A model generated the notes under the pieces. It worked only from the letters and a program-made list of their open reading frames with translations, ran no database searches and was not told where the DNA came from. DNA of 64,000 bases from Arthrobacter sp. RIT-PI-e (GTDB lineage: Bacteria; Actinomycetota; Actinomycetes; Actinomycetales; Micrococcaceae): assembly GCF_001187915.1 (NCBI RefSeq), contig NZ_LGIU01000034.1, positions 1 to 64,000 on the forward strand, given 5' to 3'. The translations under genes and the position numbers were made by a program. The stretch's first letter is position 1; every line of letters starts with the position of its first letter. Shown here in pieces: positions 26,114 to 34,326 of this stretch.

Positions 26114-26566
26114 GTGACTGCCTGGAACACTTCCCGCGACACCGCGACCCGGACCATCCGTACCACCCTGCAGAGGAACGGCACCACGTGGGCCGCCGTG
26201 GCGGAGCACATCGACCGCCCGCTGCTGTGGACGATCGCCGCGCTCCTCGGCTCCCACCCGGTCCCGGCGGAGACCGCGAAGGCGGTGGGCGAACTGCTCG
26301 AGCTCGACGAGGACACCGTGCTGGCCCTGCAGGAGCAGCCGTACCGGATCGACGGCGAATCCCTCAAGGAGGACCCGACGATCTACCGCTTCTACGAACT
26401 CCTCGCCGTGTACGGGCCGGCGCTGAAGGAGGCCATCCACGAGGAGTTCGGCGACGGCATCATGAGTGCCATCAACTGCAAGGTCGACGTCGAACGTCGC
26501 GAGGACCCGGAAGGCGACCGCGTCCGCGTGGTCATCGACGGCAAGTTCCTCAAGTACCAGTGGTAG
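26114..26566 (+). CDS. cynS: Cyanate hydratase (cyanase)
   Basis: GTG start with GGAGAG upstream; 150 residues, standard cyanase length. The N-terminal helical DNA-binding-like domain is followed by the catalytic C-terminal dimer domain. The three catalytic residues of E. coli CynS (Arg96, Glu99, Ser122) map to Arg92, Glu95 and Ser118 in IYRFYELL and GDGIMSAI. The decameric enzyme converts cyanate and bicarbonate to CO2 and carbamate, which breaks down to ammonia. Followed after 24 nt by an FNT channel in the same direction. Confidence 0.95.
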   Translation: MTAWNTSRDTATRTIRTTLQRNGTTWAAVAEHIDRPLLWTIAALLGSHPVPAETAKAVGELLELDEDTVLALQEQPYRIDGESLKEDPTIYRFYELLAVYGPALKEAIHEEFGDGIMSAINCKVDVERREDPEGDRVRVVIDGKFLKYQW

Positions 26567-26590
26567 ACCGAACCTGAGATCGAGGACCCC

Positions 26591-27415
26591 ATGTCATACG
26601 TAGCCCCCAAGGACTTCGCCGTCCGCATGGTCGACGCCGGTCAGGCGAAGGCCCTGATGTCCACCCGCGACACCCTGATCCGCAGCTACATGGCCGGGGC
26701 GATCCTGGCGCTCGCCGCCGCGTTCGCCGTCACGGTCAGCGTCCAGACGGGGTCACCCCTGCTGGGAGCCGTGCTGTTCCCCGTCGGATTCTGCATGCTC
26801 TACCTGCTCGGCTTCGACCTGCTCACCGGTGTCTTCACGCTGGTACCGCTGGCGTGGCTGGACAAACGCCGCGGGGTGACGGGGCGGGCGATGCTCCGCA
26901 ACTGGGGCCTGGTGTTCCTCGGCAACTTCGGCGGAGCACTGACCACCGCCGTGCTCATGGCCATCGTGTTCACCTACGGGTTCTCCACGCCACCGAGTGC
27001 GGTGGGCGAGGCGATCGGGCACATCGGGGAGGGGCGGACGGTCGGGTACGCGGACCACGGCATGGCCGGGATGCTCACGCTCTTCGTGCGCGGCGTGCTG
27101 TGCAACTGGATGGTCTCCACCGGGGTGGTCGGCGCCATGATGTCCGACAGCCTGCCCGGCAAGGTCATCGCCATGTGGATGCCGATCATGCTCTTCTTCT
27201 ACATGGGCTTCGAGCACTCGATCGTCAACATGTTCCTCTTCCCCATCGGGCTGATGCTCGGCGGGGAGTTCACCCTCATGGACTACCTGGTCTGGAACGA
27301 GATCCCCACCGTGGTCGGGAACCTCGTGGGCGGCCTGACCTTCGTGGGGTTCGTCATCTACACCACCCACGTGAGGACCGGCCCCGTCCGCTCCCGCGAA
27401 CTGCAGGACTCGTAG
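26591..27415 (+). CDS. Formate/nitrite transporter family (FNT) channel
   Basis: 274 residues, six membrane helices. Family motifs RGVLCNWMV and GFEHSIVNM identify the FNT fold, a pentameric channel for small monovalent anions (formate, nitrite, hydrosulfide). Co-transcription with cynS suggests that it admits cyanate or exports a product such as bicarbonate or carbamate. Bacterial cyanate uptake is otherwise usually attributed to CynX or the CynABD ABC system, so an FNT in this role would be unusual. Transport specificity is inference from context. Confidence 0.88.
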   Translation: MSYVAPKDFAVRMVDAGQAKALMSTRDTLIRSYMAGAILALAAAFAVTVSVQTGSPLLGAVLFPVGFCMLYLLGFDLLTGVFTLVPLAWLDKRRGVTGRAMLRNWGLVFLGNFGGALTTAVLMAIVFTYGFSTPPSAVGEAIGHIGEGRTVGYADHGMAGMLTLFVRGVLCNWMVSTGVVGAMMSDSLPGKVIAMWMPIMLFFYMGFEHSIVNMFLFPIGLMLGGEFTLMDYLVWNEIPTVVGNLVGGLTFVGFVIYTTHVRTGPVRSRELQDS

Positions 27416-27425
27416 ACCTCACAGT

Positions 27426-27462
27426 CCCGGGAACCACGAGCCGACGACGCGCGGTTCCCGGG
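27426..27462. terminator. Bidirectional terminator after the FNT gene
   Basis: CCCGGGAACC / GGTTCCCGGG, a perfect 10-bp stem with a 17-nt loop, is extended after an internal mismatch by ACAG/CTGT (27421-27468). It lies between the FNT gene and the convergent GNAT gene. Confidence 0.7.
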
Positions 27463-27471
27463 GCCTGTGCC

Positions 27472-28041
27472 TCACCCACCGCCTACGTACCGTGGATCGG
27501 TGGAGAGTATGCCCATGAGGATCACGTCGTGCCAGGTGCCGTCCCAGAACAGGGCCTCCCGCTGCCGGCCCTCCACCGTGAACCCGCACTTCTCGTAGAC
27601 CCGCTGTGCCCGGGGGTTGAAGGCGAACACCTCGAGGGAGATCCGGTGCACGCCGACGTCGTCGAACGCGTGCACGATCACGGCCCGCAGCGCTTCGGTG
27701 CCGTACCCCCGGCCGAAGAGCGGCGCCGAGTTCAGGTTCATGCGCATGCCCAGGGAGCGGTTGTCGGCGTCGAGATCGTTGAGGACGATCTCTCCGAGGA
27801 ACGCATCGTCCTCGAGCCGGATGATCGCCCAGTCGGCCCGGTCGTGCGCCGCGGCCCGGGAACCCAGGTGATCGGCGATCTGCTCCCGGGTGAAGACGGC
27901 GTGCGTGCCCGTGAGTCTCCTGACCTCCTCGTCCTGCAGCCCCTCCCACATCCCGTCGAAGTGCTCGGGGCCGAGCGGCTCCAGGCGCAGCCGTTCCGTG
28001 AGCAACGTCCGTTGCTCACGGAACGGCGCGGTGGCGCTCAT
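27472..28041 (-). CDS. GNAT family N-acetyltransferase (RimJ/RimL type)
   Basis: 189 residues. RimJ/RimL-like GNAT: TERLRLEPLGPEHF start, acetyl-CoA pyrophosphate loop in FGRGYGTEALRAV, and the C-terminal NPRAQRVYEKCGF helix. Transfers an acetyl group to an N-terminal amine or a small molecule; the acceptor is unknown. Its ATG overlaps the stop of the upstream VOC gene (ATGA), so the two are translationally coupled. Confidence 0.88.
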   Translation of the reverse strand: MSATAPFREQRTLLTERLRLEPLGPEHFDGMWEGLQDEEVRRLTGTHAVFTREQIADHLGSRAAAHDRADWAIIRLEDDAFLGEIVLNDLDADNRSLGMRMNLNSAPLFGRGYGTEALRAVIVHAFDDVGVHRISLEVFAFNPRAQRVYEKCGFTVEGRQREALFWDGTWHDVILMGILSTDPRYVGGG

Positions 28042-28433
28042 ACGTCCGTCGCGAGAGTGCCCTCAGTGCGCTCCGCGCTGCTGCGCAGTACGCAGAACTC
28101 GTTGCCCTCAAGATCACGGAGCACGGCCCATCCCGTGCCGTCCTCCGCTCGCCGGTCGTCGTACAGAGTGGCCCCGAGTGCGAGGATCCGTTCCACCTCG
28201 TCGTCGCGCCGGATGTCCGGTTCCAGGCACAGGTGCAGACGGTTCTTACTGCTCTTCGGCTCGGGGACCGCGAGGAACAGGAGCTCTGAGCCGTCGGGCA
28301 GCACCACCCCCACCTCGCCGTCGCCCTCGCTCGTCTCCGGATCGAGCGGACGGTCGAGCACCCGGTCCCAGAAGGAGGCAAGGGCCCAGGGATCCGCGCA
28401 GTCCACGGAGATGTTCCGGATGATCGAGGTCAT
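28038..28433 (-). CDS. VOC family protein (glyoxalase/bleomycin resistance-like)
   Basis: The ATG at 28433 gives 131 residues with the paired beta-alpha-beta-beta-beta modules of the vicinal-oxygen-chelate fold: ISVDCADPWALASFWDRVL at the start, HLCLEP in the middle and DLEGNEFCVL near the end, the last being the usual C-terminal Glu position. This belongs to the glyoxalase_6-like group common in actinobacteria. Substrate unknown. Coupled to the GNAT gene. Confidence 0.85.
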   Translation of the reverse strand: MTSIIRNISVDCADPWALASFWDRVLDRPLDPETSEGDGEVGVVLPDGSELLFLAVPEPKSSKNRLHLCLEPDIRRDDEVERILALGATLYDDRRAEDGTGWAVLRDLEGNEFCVLRSSAERTEGTLATDV

Positions 28434-28502
28434 GCATCGAATATCCCGCACGGATCACTGATGGGCAACGACGACGGCGGATCCGCAGCCTCGCGCCGGA
28501 GG

Positions 28503-29558
28503 TCACCGGGCGTCGTCGAGCCCGCTCACCTCGTCCAGCACACGGATATGAGCTGCATTGGCGCGGATCGCGGGTAGATAGCGTTCGACGTCGGGAGTGC
28601 TGACGGATCCCGCGACGATCTCCAGCAGCGATGCGACCGAGGCGTCCGATCGACCTGCCGCATGGAGGGTGATGGCCTCGAAGACCGCCAGCGACGGCGA
28701 CCCGGGGAAAGCTCCCAGGGCCTGCGCGAAGACCTCGAGCGACGCCTCGTACTCGCCCAGGTTCCGCAGCGTGGATCCGTACTGGAGGTAGCAGCGGCGG
28801 AGGAGATCACCCTCCAACCCGGCGGTGAGGGCCCGCTCGTAGAAACTCCGCGCGAGGTCCTCCTGACCGGCGGTGTCGTAGGCACCACCCACCTCGTAGA
28901 GCACCCGCGCATGGTCAGGGTGAGCTTCGTACAGGGGCAGCAGCGCATCGATGGTGGGCTGCATGTGATCCCGATCCCGTTCCGCGAGGATCCGATCGAG
29001 CTCGGATCCCAGGGCCGCACTGTCCGCCTCCCTTGCGGATCGGGGCCCGTCTGCGCCGCCATCACCACCGGCCCGGGCACCCCGGAGCTCGGCTGCGTAC
29101 TCGGTGAGGGACCGCCTGTACCCGTCGAGTGTGGGGATGAGCGCCAGCAGGGCGGTGCGGAGCGCGTCGCCGTGTCGCCCCTCGTCGTGGAGCGCCAGGG
29201 CGAGGAACGCCTGACGGGCCCCTTCATCGCTGCCCGGGGTGGGCATCGACTCCAGGATCGCCACGGCCTCGGCGGAAGCACCGACGTTGCGCAGGGTGCT
29301 GGCCAGTTGGATGGGAGCCCGGAGTGCACTCCCGCCCTCGAGCCCTGCCTCGATCGCCCGCCGGTACAGCGGGATCGCCTCCTCCTCCAGCCCCAGTGCG
29401 TCGTGGACCCCCGCCAGCTCGAAGAGCGCCTCGGCGTCACCCTCCGGGCGTTCCGCGACGATCTCCCGCATCCTCGCGACGGAACCCTGCGGGTCGGCGT
29501 CGTCGAACTCGTGGGCGTAGAAGTGGTCGATCGTCCGGGTCCATGCGGTGTCGGTCAT
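28503..29558 (-). CDS. Tetratricopeptide repeat protein with duplicated domain
   Basis: The ATG at 29558 gives 351 residues. Two homologous TPR halves are visible. Residues about 35-165 contain LFELAGVHDALGLEEEA and LASTLRNVGASAEA; about 215-345 contain LYEVGGAYDTAGQEDLA and YGSTLRNLGEYEAS. They are joined by a charged Gly/Asp-rich linker (about 166-200). The single-domain form is a common short actinobacterial protein, so this gene looks like an in-frame duplication or fusion. Role unknown, probably protein-protein interaction in the cytosol. Confidence 0.8.
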   Translation of the reverse strand: MTDTAWTRTIDHFYAHEFDDADPQGSVARMREIVAERPEGDAEALFELAGVHDALGLEEEAIPLYRRAIEAGLEGGSALRAPIQLASTLRNVGASAEAVAILESMPTPGSDEGARQAFLALALHDEGRHGDALRTALLALIPTLDGYRRSLTEYAAELRGARAGGDGGADGPRSAREADSAALGSELDRILAERDRDHMQPTIDALLPLYEAHPDHARVLYEVGGAYDTAGQEDLARSFYERALTAGLEGDLLRRCYLQYGSTLRNLGEYEASLEVFAQALGAFPGSPSLAVFEAITLHAAGRSDASVASLLEIVAGSVSTPDVERYLPAIRANAAHIRVLDEVSGLDDAR

Positions 29559-29650
29559 GCCGTCAGCCTGCCACGCGTGCCCAGCGCGTTCCGGGAGGGA
29601 GCACGCATCGATGAGTCGTCGACCGTCGTGCTGCACCCTAGGCTCGGTGG

Positions 29651-29950
29651 ATGAGCTCGAAGATCCAGAAGGCCTACTCGCATCGAGCAGCGGAGTACAC
29701 GGAGCTGCTCGGATCGATCGAGAGCGTGCACCCCGCCGATCGCCTGCTCGTGACGGGCTGTGCGGAACGGCTGAGCGGGCCGGTCATCGACGCCGGTTGC
29801 GGTCCCGGCCACTGGACCGCCTTCCTCGCAGAGCACCGGGTGCCCGTCAGCGGCGTCGACCTGGTGCCGGCGTTCGTCGATCATGCCCGGGCCGAGTACC
29901 CCGGGATCGCGTTCGACGTCGGCAGCATCGATGCGCTCGTGGAGGGCGAG
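29651..29950 (+). pseudogene. Remnant of a class I SAM-dependent methyltransferase
   Basis: The frame from 29651 encodes a convincing methyltransferase N-terminus with motif I VIDAGCGPGHWTAF and the following VSGVDLVPAFVDHARAEYP. After about residue 100 (near 29950) the similarity ends abruptly at the point where a family member needs its central sheet. The remaining frame (to 30088) is Arg/Pro-rich and runs antisense into the convergent GntR gene. About two thirds of the expected protein is missing, so this is a 3'-truncated remnant. Confidence 0.6.
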
Positions 29951-30012
29951 CACGTGTGCGTGGAGGAGCGGCAGCCACCAGAACGTCCCGGCCACCGGCC
30001 GTGGAACGGTGC

Positions 30013-30666
30013 TCACTCCTCGGCGGTGAAGCGCAGCGACATCCAGTTCTCGCGCGTGGCGAGCGCAGCACCGTCGGCGTCCCCCTGACGCGCGAGGTCG
30101 ATGATGTGGGCGTGCTGAGCCACCGAACCCCGCGCCGCGAAGGTACTGAAGCGCATGCGCTCGACGCGGCGGATCACGGGCGTGGTCTGCTCGAGGACCT
30201 CCCCGATCACGGGGTTGCGGCTCGCCGTCACGAAGACCGCGTGGAAGGCGTCGTCCGAGCTCAGCGCCGCCTCCACGTCCAGGTCCATCAGCGCGCGTTC
30301 GAAGCTCTCGTTCGCCACCACCATCTCCTCGATCTCCGCCGGGGTCAGCACGGGGACCGCCAGCCGCGCTGCCAGCTCGTGCATCGCGGCCACCACCTGC
30401 TGGGTGCTGGTGGTGGATGCGGAATCGTAGGGGGCCACGATCGTGGCCCGCCCGGGGAGCGCGATCACGAGCCCGACGTGCCCCAGGCGCGGGAGCGCCG
30501 CGCGGGCGGGGGTCCTGCCGCCCCCGAGCCACTCCCCCAGTTCGGCGTCCCGCAACCGTTCCCCCGGAGCGTAGGTGCCGTCCACGATGGCGTCCCGCAG
30601 CGTCTCGAAGACGTCGTCCCGCAGGAGCGTCCGCTTGTGGAGGCCGGGGCCGGCGGGGGTGGGCAT
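30013..30666 (-). CDS. GntR family regulator, FCD type
   Basis: The ATG at 30666 gives 217 residues. The winged helix (about 10-70) contains LRDAIVDGTYAPGERL and GGGRTPARAALPRLGHVGLV, a slightly divergent version of the usual SRTPVREAL motif. The FCD domain (about 80-210) has DDAFHAVFV, AQHAHIIDL and a C-terminal helix. It is divergent from the ACC deaminase gene, with a perfect palindrome in the shared promoter, so it is the likely regulator of the deaminase and the following transporter. Confidence 0.85.
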   Translation of the reverse strand: MPTPAGPGLHKRTLLRDDVFETLRDAIVDGTYAPGERLRDAELGEWLGGGRTPARAALPRLGHVGLVIALPGRATIVAPYDSASTTSTQQVVAAMHELAARLAVPVLTPAEIEEMVVANESFERALMDLDVEAALSSDDAFHAVFVTASRNPVIGEVLEQTTPVIRRVERMRFSTFAARGSVAQHAHIIDLARQGDADGAALATRENWMSLRFTAEE

Positions 30667-30728
30667 GCAGAACGCTGTAGCCCGCCGATCGGAGGGGGCA
30701 GCCAGCCCTCTGCACCGGGTGAGAACAG

Positions 30729-30762
30729 TTGACGCCTCATGTCGAAGCAAGCAATATATTGC
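30729..30762 (+). promoter_or_regulatory. Promoter with GntR-type palindrome upstream of ACC deaminase
   Basis: TTGACG (30729-30734) is followed by a perfect 12-bp palindrome GCAATATATTGC (30751-30762) that covers the expected -10 position (17 nt spacing to CAATAT). It is a strongly AT-rich element in a GC-rich surrounding and is the best operator candidate for the divergent GntR regulator. Confidence 0.55.
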
Positions 30763-30836
30763 ATATCACTGCTCGGAAGCGCTCGGGCATCATGGTGCCA
30801 CCCGATGTCAGGTCGGCCAGACACGAAGGAGTTCCC

Positions 30837-31847
30837 ATGCGTCTCAGCGATTTCGAGCGTTACCCCCTCACCTTCGGGCCCAGCCCGATCCACCCCCTGC
30901 CCCGTCTGACCAAGCACCTGGGAGGCGCGCAGCTCTGGGCCAAGCGGGAGGACGTCAACAGCGGGCTCGCGTTCGGCGGCCACAAGACCCGCAAGCTCGA
31001 GTACTTCGTGCCGGAGGCCCTCGCGCAGGGGGCGGACACCCTCGTGTCCATCGGCGGGTACCAGTCCAACCACACCCGGCAGGTCGCCGCCGTCGCCGCG
31101 AAGCTCGGCCTGAAGGCACGCCTGGTGCAGGAGAACTGGGTGGACTGGCCGGACCCGCTGACCGACCGCGTGGGGAACATCCAGCTCTCCCGGATCATGG
31201 GTGCCGATGTCCGGCTCGACAGCGCGGGCTTCGACATCGGGATCCGCAGCAGCTGGGAATCGGCGATCGCGGGGGGGGAGGCGGCCGGGGGGAGGCCGCG
31301 CGCCGGCCCCGCCGGTGGGTCGGACCACCGGCTCGGCGGGCTGGGCTTCGCCAACTGGGCCTACGAGGTGGAACAGCAGGAGCGCGAGCTCGGCGTGTTC
31401 TTCGACACGATCATCGTCTGCACCGTCACCGGCTCCACCCACGCCGGCATGATCGCCGGGTTCGCCGGGCAGGACCGCCCACGCCGCGTGATCGGCATCG
31501 ACGCCTCCGCCACCCTGGAGAAGACCCGGGCACAGGTGGAGCGCATCGCGAGGAACACGGCGGAACTCATCGAGCTCGGACGGGACCTGCGCGACGACGA
31601 GATCACGGTGCTGGAGGGCTGGGCCGGGGACCTGTACGGGATCCCCGTGGACTCGACCCTCGAGGCCATCAGGCTCGGCGCCTCGATGGAGGCCATGATC
31701 ACCGACCCCGTGTACGAGGGGAAGTCCCTGGCCGGGCTCATCGACCTCGTCACGAGCCGGGACATCCCGGCGAGCAGCAACGTGCTCTACGCGCACCTGG
31801 GTGGCCAGCTCGCGCTCAACGCCTACAGCGGACTGTTCCGCTCCTGA
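30837..31847 (+). CDS. acdS: 1-Aminocyclopropane-1-carboxylate deaminase
   Basis: ATG at 30837 with GAAGGAG 5 nt upstream; 336 residues. Near-canonical Acd[13 protein letters not shown] lysine in [11 protein letters not shown] (Lys50), nucleophilic serine in [20 protein letters not shown], a GDLYGIP tyrosine, DPVYEGKS (Tyr/Glu pair) and [16 protein letters not shown] at the C-terminus. It converts the ethylene precursor ACC to 2-oxobutyrate and ammonia, a trait of plant-associated bacteria. Related D-cysteine desulfhydrases lack several of these residues. A Gly-rich patch near residue 145 may contain base-call errors. Confidence 0.9.
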   Translation: MRLSDFERYPLTFGPSPIHPLPRLTKHLGGAQLWAKREDVNSGLAFGGHKTRKLEYFVPEALAQGADTLVSIGGYQSNHTRQVAAVAAKLGLKARLVQENWVDWPDPLTDRVGNIQLSRIMGADVRLDSAGFDIGIRSSWESAIAGGEAAGGRPRAGPAGGSDHRLGGLGFANWAYEVEQQERELGVFFDTIIVCTVTGSTHAGMIAGFAGQDRPRRVIGIDASATLEKTRAQVERIARNTAELIELGRDLRDDEITVLEGWAGDLYGIPVDSTLEAIRLGASMEAMITDPVYEGKSLAGLIDLVTSRDIPASSNVLYAHLGGQLALNAYSGLFRS

Positions 31848-31957
31848 CCACAGGGGTTTCGGCGGAGTCCGGCGTCGGTGCCATGCTGGGAGGAACCGCA
31901 CGACGGCGGACGACTCCCAGTTCGCGCCCGGCGGACCCGACGGATGAAGGACGCACC

Positions 31958-33160
31958 ATGCCCACCGCCACTCGGCCCACCGGAGAGCGCACCGCCAGGA
32001 CAGGCTTCGCCCTCATCGGCGTGCTCCTCATCGCGGTCAACCTCCGGGTGTCCTTCGTCAGCGTGGGGCCCGTCCTCACCGACATCTCGGGCGACCTCGG
32101 GTTGTCGAGTTCCGCTGCAGGACTGCTGACGGGTCTTCCGCTGATCGCCTTCGCGGTCTTCTCGCCCCTGGCACCGGCCATCGCGTCCAGGATGGGCCTC
32201 GACCGCACGCTCTGGCTCTCCCTCCTGGTCCTCGCCGTCGGGATCGTGACGCGTTCGCTCCCCGGCGCCGGCCTGGTCTGGGCAGGGACGGCGCTGATCG
32301 GCCTGGCGATCGCGTTCCTCAACGTCCTCGTGCCATCCCTCGTGAAGCGGGACTTCCCGGACAGGGTCAGCCAGCTCACCGGCGGGTACACCGCCGTCCA
32401 GGCCGCGGTGGCCGCGGTGGGCACCGCCGTCGTCGTGCCCGTGGCCCAGACCTCGCCGGGCGGCTGGCGGCTGGCCCTCGGGATCTGGGTGGGCGTGGCC
32501 CTGATCGCGCTGGCGGTCCTGTGGCCGTGGCTACGCCGGCGCCGCACCGACGCCGGGCGCACCGGCACGACGACGGCGCCCCACCGCTCGCCGTGGTCCT
32601 CCGCCCTGGGCTGGCAGGTGACCGTGTTCATGGGGTTGCAGTCCATCGCCTTCTACGTCCTCATGGCGTGGCTGCCCACGATCGAGCAGAGCCACGGGGT
32701 CCCGGCCGCCACCGCGGGTACGCATCTCTCCGTCTTCCTCGTCATCAGCGTCGCTGCCAGTCTCGCCACCGGGCAGATCCTGCACCGCGGACCGGACCAA
32801 CGCCTCGTGTCCTTCATGGGCAGCGTGCTCACCGTGGTCACGTTCGTGGGCCTCGCGGTGGCCCCGGGGCTCGTGCTGCTGTGGGTGGTGCTCGGGGCGA
32901 TCGGCTGCGGGGGCCTCATCGTGATCGCGCTGTCGCTGTTCAGCCTGCGCACCGTCGACGCCCCGCAGGCGGCGTCGCTGTCCGGCATGGCGCAGTCTAT
33001 GGGCTACGCCCTGGGGGCGCTGGGACCGGTGGTCTTCGGCGCGCTGCGTGATCTCAGCGGGGACTGGACGCTCCCGCTCCTCGTGACCGCGGTGCTCATG
33101 GTGGCGCTCACCGGCAGCGGACTGCTCGCCGGCCGGAACCGGGTGATCAGCCACGGCTGA
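31958..33160 (+). CDS. MFS transporter, CynX/NimT type
   Basis: The ATG at 31958 (GAAGGA upstream) gives 400 residues and about 12 membrane helices. The CynX/NimT subfamily of the major facilitator superfamily is recognisable from LRVSFVSVGPVL at helix 1, the NVLVPSLVKRDFP loop and FYVLMAWLPTI. Members carry cyanate, nitroimidazoles or other small solutes. Located 110 nt after the ACC deaminase, it might import ACC or export a product. The cyanase at 26114 is about 5 kb away with its own channel, so a cyanate role is not required. Confidence 0.85.
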   Translation: MPTATRPTGERTARTGFALIGVLLIAVNLRVSFVSVGPVLTDISGDLGLSSSAAGLLTGLPLIAFAVFSPLAPAIASRMGLDRTLWLSLLVLAVGIVTRSLPGAGLVWAGTALIGLAIAFLNVLVPSLVKRDFPDRVSQLTGGYTAVQAAVAAVGTAVVVPVAQTSPGGWRLALGIWVGVALIALAVLWPWLRRRRTDAGRTGTTTAPHRSPWSSALGWQVTVFMGLQSIAFYVLMAWLPTIEQSHGVPAATAGTHLSVFLVISVAASLATGQILHRGPDQRLVSFMGSVLTVVTFVGLAVAPGLVLLWVVLGAIGCGGLIVIALSLFSLRTVDAPQAASLSGMAQSMGYALGALGPVVFGALRDLSGDWTLPLLVTAVLMVALTGSGLLAGRNRVISHG

Positions 33161-33166
33161 TCACCC
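33141..33166. terminator. Bidirectional terminator overlapping the MFS stop codon
   Basis: GGGTGATCAGC / GCTGATCACCC is a perfect 11-bp stem with a 4-nt loop. It includes the MFS stop codon and ends 7 nt before the stop of the convergent oxidoreductase gene. Confidence 0.65.
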
Positions 33167-33173
33167 TCCGCGT

Positions 33174-34109
33174 CTACGGCAGCAGGGCCAGCTTCCCGCC
33201 CGGGTGCTGGTCGCTCAGGAACGTCATCGCCGCCACCGCCTCGCCGAGAGGGTAGGTCCGGGCGAGCGGGATCACCAGGTCGCCGGATCCGGCCAGCTCG
33301 ATCAACCCGGCCCGCGCCTCGTCCCGGAACGCCGCGCTGTCCGGCATGTTGCCCCGGATCACTCGGTAGCCGTCCCGTTCGGCACGTCCGAAGTTGGCGA
33401 TGCTCACGATCCGCCCGCGGTCCGGCACGAGTGCCAGCGACACGTCGATCGCCTCGTCGGTCCCCACCGCGTCGAGGGCCGCTGCGTACCCCTCCGGCGA
33501 GAGCTCGCGGAGCCGGCCCTCCAGTCCCTCCCCGTACACCACGTGCTCGCCCCCGAACTCCCGGACCACGTCCGCGTTGTGCTCGCTCGCGGTGCCGATC
33601 ACCCGGATGCCGTGTAGCCGTGCCTGCTGCAGCACGCTCACGCCGACGGCGCCGGATGCCCCGTGCAGCACGATCGCGTCGCCCGGTCCGGCACCGGTGA
33701 CGTGCAGCATCTCGGCCGCCGTGGTCCCCGCGAGCAGGAGGTTGGCGGCCTGCGGGAAGTCGAGGGACGCAGGTTTCGCGAAGACGTCCCGTGCCGGGAC
33801 CGTGACCGATTCCGCATAGCCGCCGGAGATGCGGAAGGCGAGCACTTCATCCCCCACCGCTCCTCCGCCGGACGCGATCTCCGTACCCGGTCCGACGGCG
33901 GAGATGACGCCGGCCACCTCGTACCCCACCCGGACGGGAAGGAGCTCCCGGCCGGAGCCCGAGGCCACGTGCTTGTAGTCCGCGGGGTTCATGCCGGCGG
34001 CGAGGACCCGGAGGGTCACCTCCCCGCGCCGTGGCTCCGGAACGTGGACGTCGACCTCCTGGAACACGTCGAAGCCGCCGAAGTCCGTTGCCACCCATGC
34101 TCTGCTCAT
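33174..34109 (-). CDS. Quinone-oxidoreductase-like NADP-dependent MDR enzyme
   Basis: The ATG at 34109 gives 311 residues. Zinc-free medium-chain dehydrogenase/reductase of the quinone oxidoreductase branch: AAGMNPADYKH, VGYEVAGVISAVG, GDAIVLHGASGAVG (NADPH loop) and TYPLGEAVAAM. No catalytic-zinc cysteine is present. Probably reduces quinones or enones with NADPH. It is divergent from the peroxiredoxin gene, consistent with an oxidative or electrophile stress pair. Confidence 0.85.
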   Translation of the reverse strand: MSRAWVATDFGGFDVFQEVDVHVPEPRRGEVTLRVLAAGMNPADYKHVASGSGRELLPVRVGYEVAGVISAVGPGTEIASGGGAVGDEVLAFRISGGYAESVTVPARDVFAKPASLDFPQAANLLLAGTTAAEMLHVTGAGPGDAIVLHGASGAVGVSVLQQARLHGIRVIGTASEHNADVVREFGGEHVVYGEGLEGRLRELSPEGYAAALDAVGTDEAIDVSLALVPDRGRIVSIANFGRAERDGYRVIRGNMPDSAAFRDEARAGLIELAGSGDLVIPLARTYPLGEAVAAMTFLSDQHPGGKLALLP

Positions 34110-34326
34110 GCACCCATTGGATACCCGCGTGACCGGGCCGCCAAGACCGGACCACGCCGTCCATGCACCGGTCACAAGTGGTACACGCATCCGACGCCCC
34201 GGCGGGACACCGCCTCGCCCGCGGCCTGTATGTCGGTGTGTGACACTCCTCGGGACTGCTCCCCGGATCGTCTCCTATCCTTCGAGTGCAGCCCCTGACG
34301 GATTGACCGGACCATCGAGGAGAGCC

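Noticed and set aside
30575-31957. N-terminal extension of the CynX/NimT-type transporter
   Set aside because: The extension is antisense or out-of-frame sequence through GntR and ACC deaminase. The ATG at 31958 has a good ribosome-binding site and begins a normal MFS helix 1.
26114-33160. One cyanate regulon including the CynX/NimT transporter at 31958
   Set aside because: The transporter lies beyond six unrelated genes, in a unit with ACC deaminase and its own regulator, and the cyanase already has an FNT channel. Subfamily name alone is not enough.
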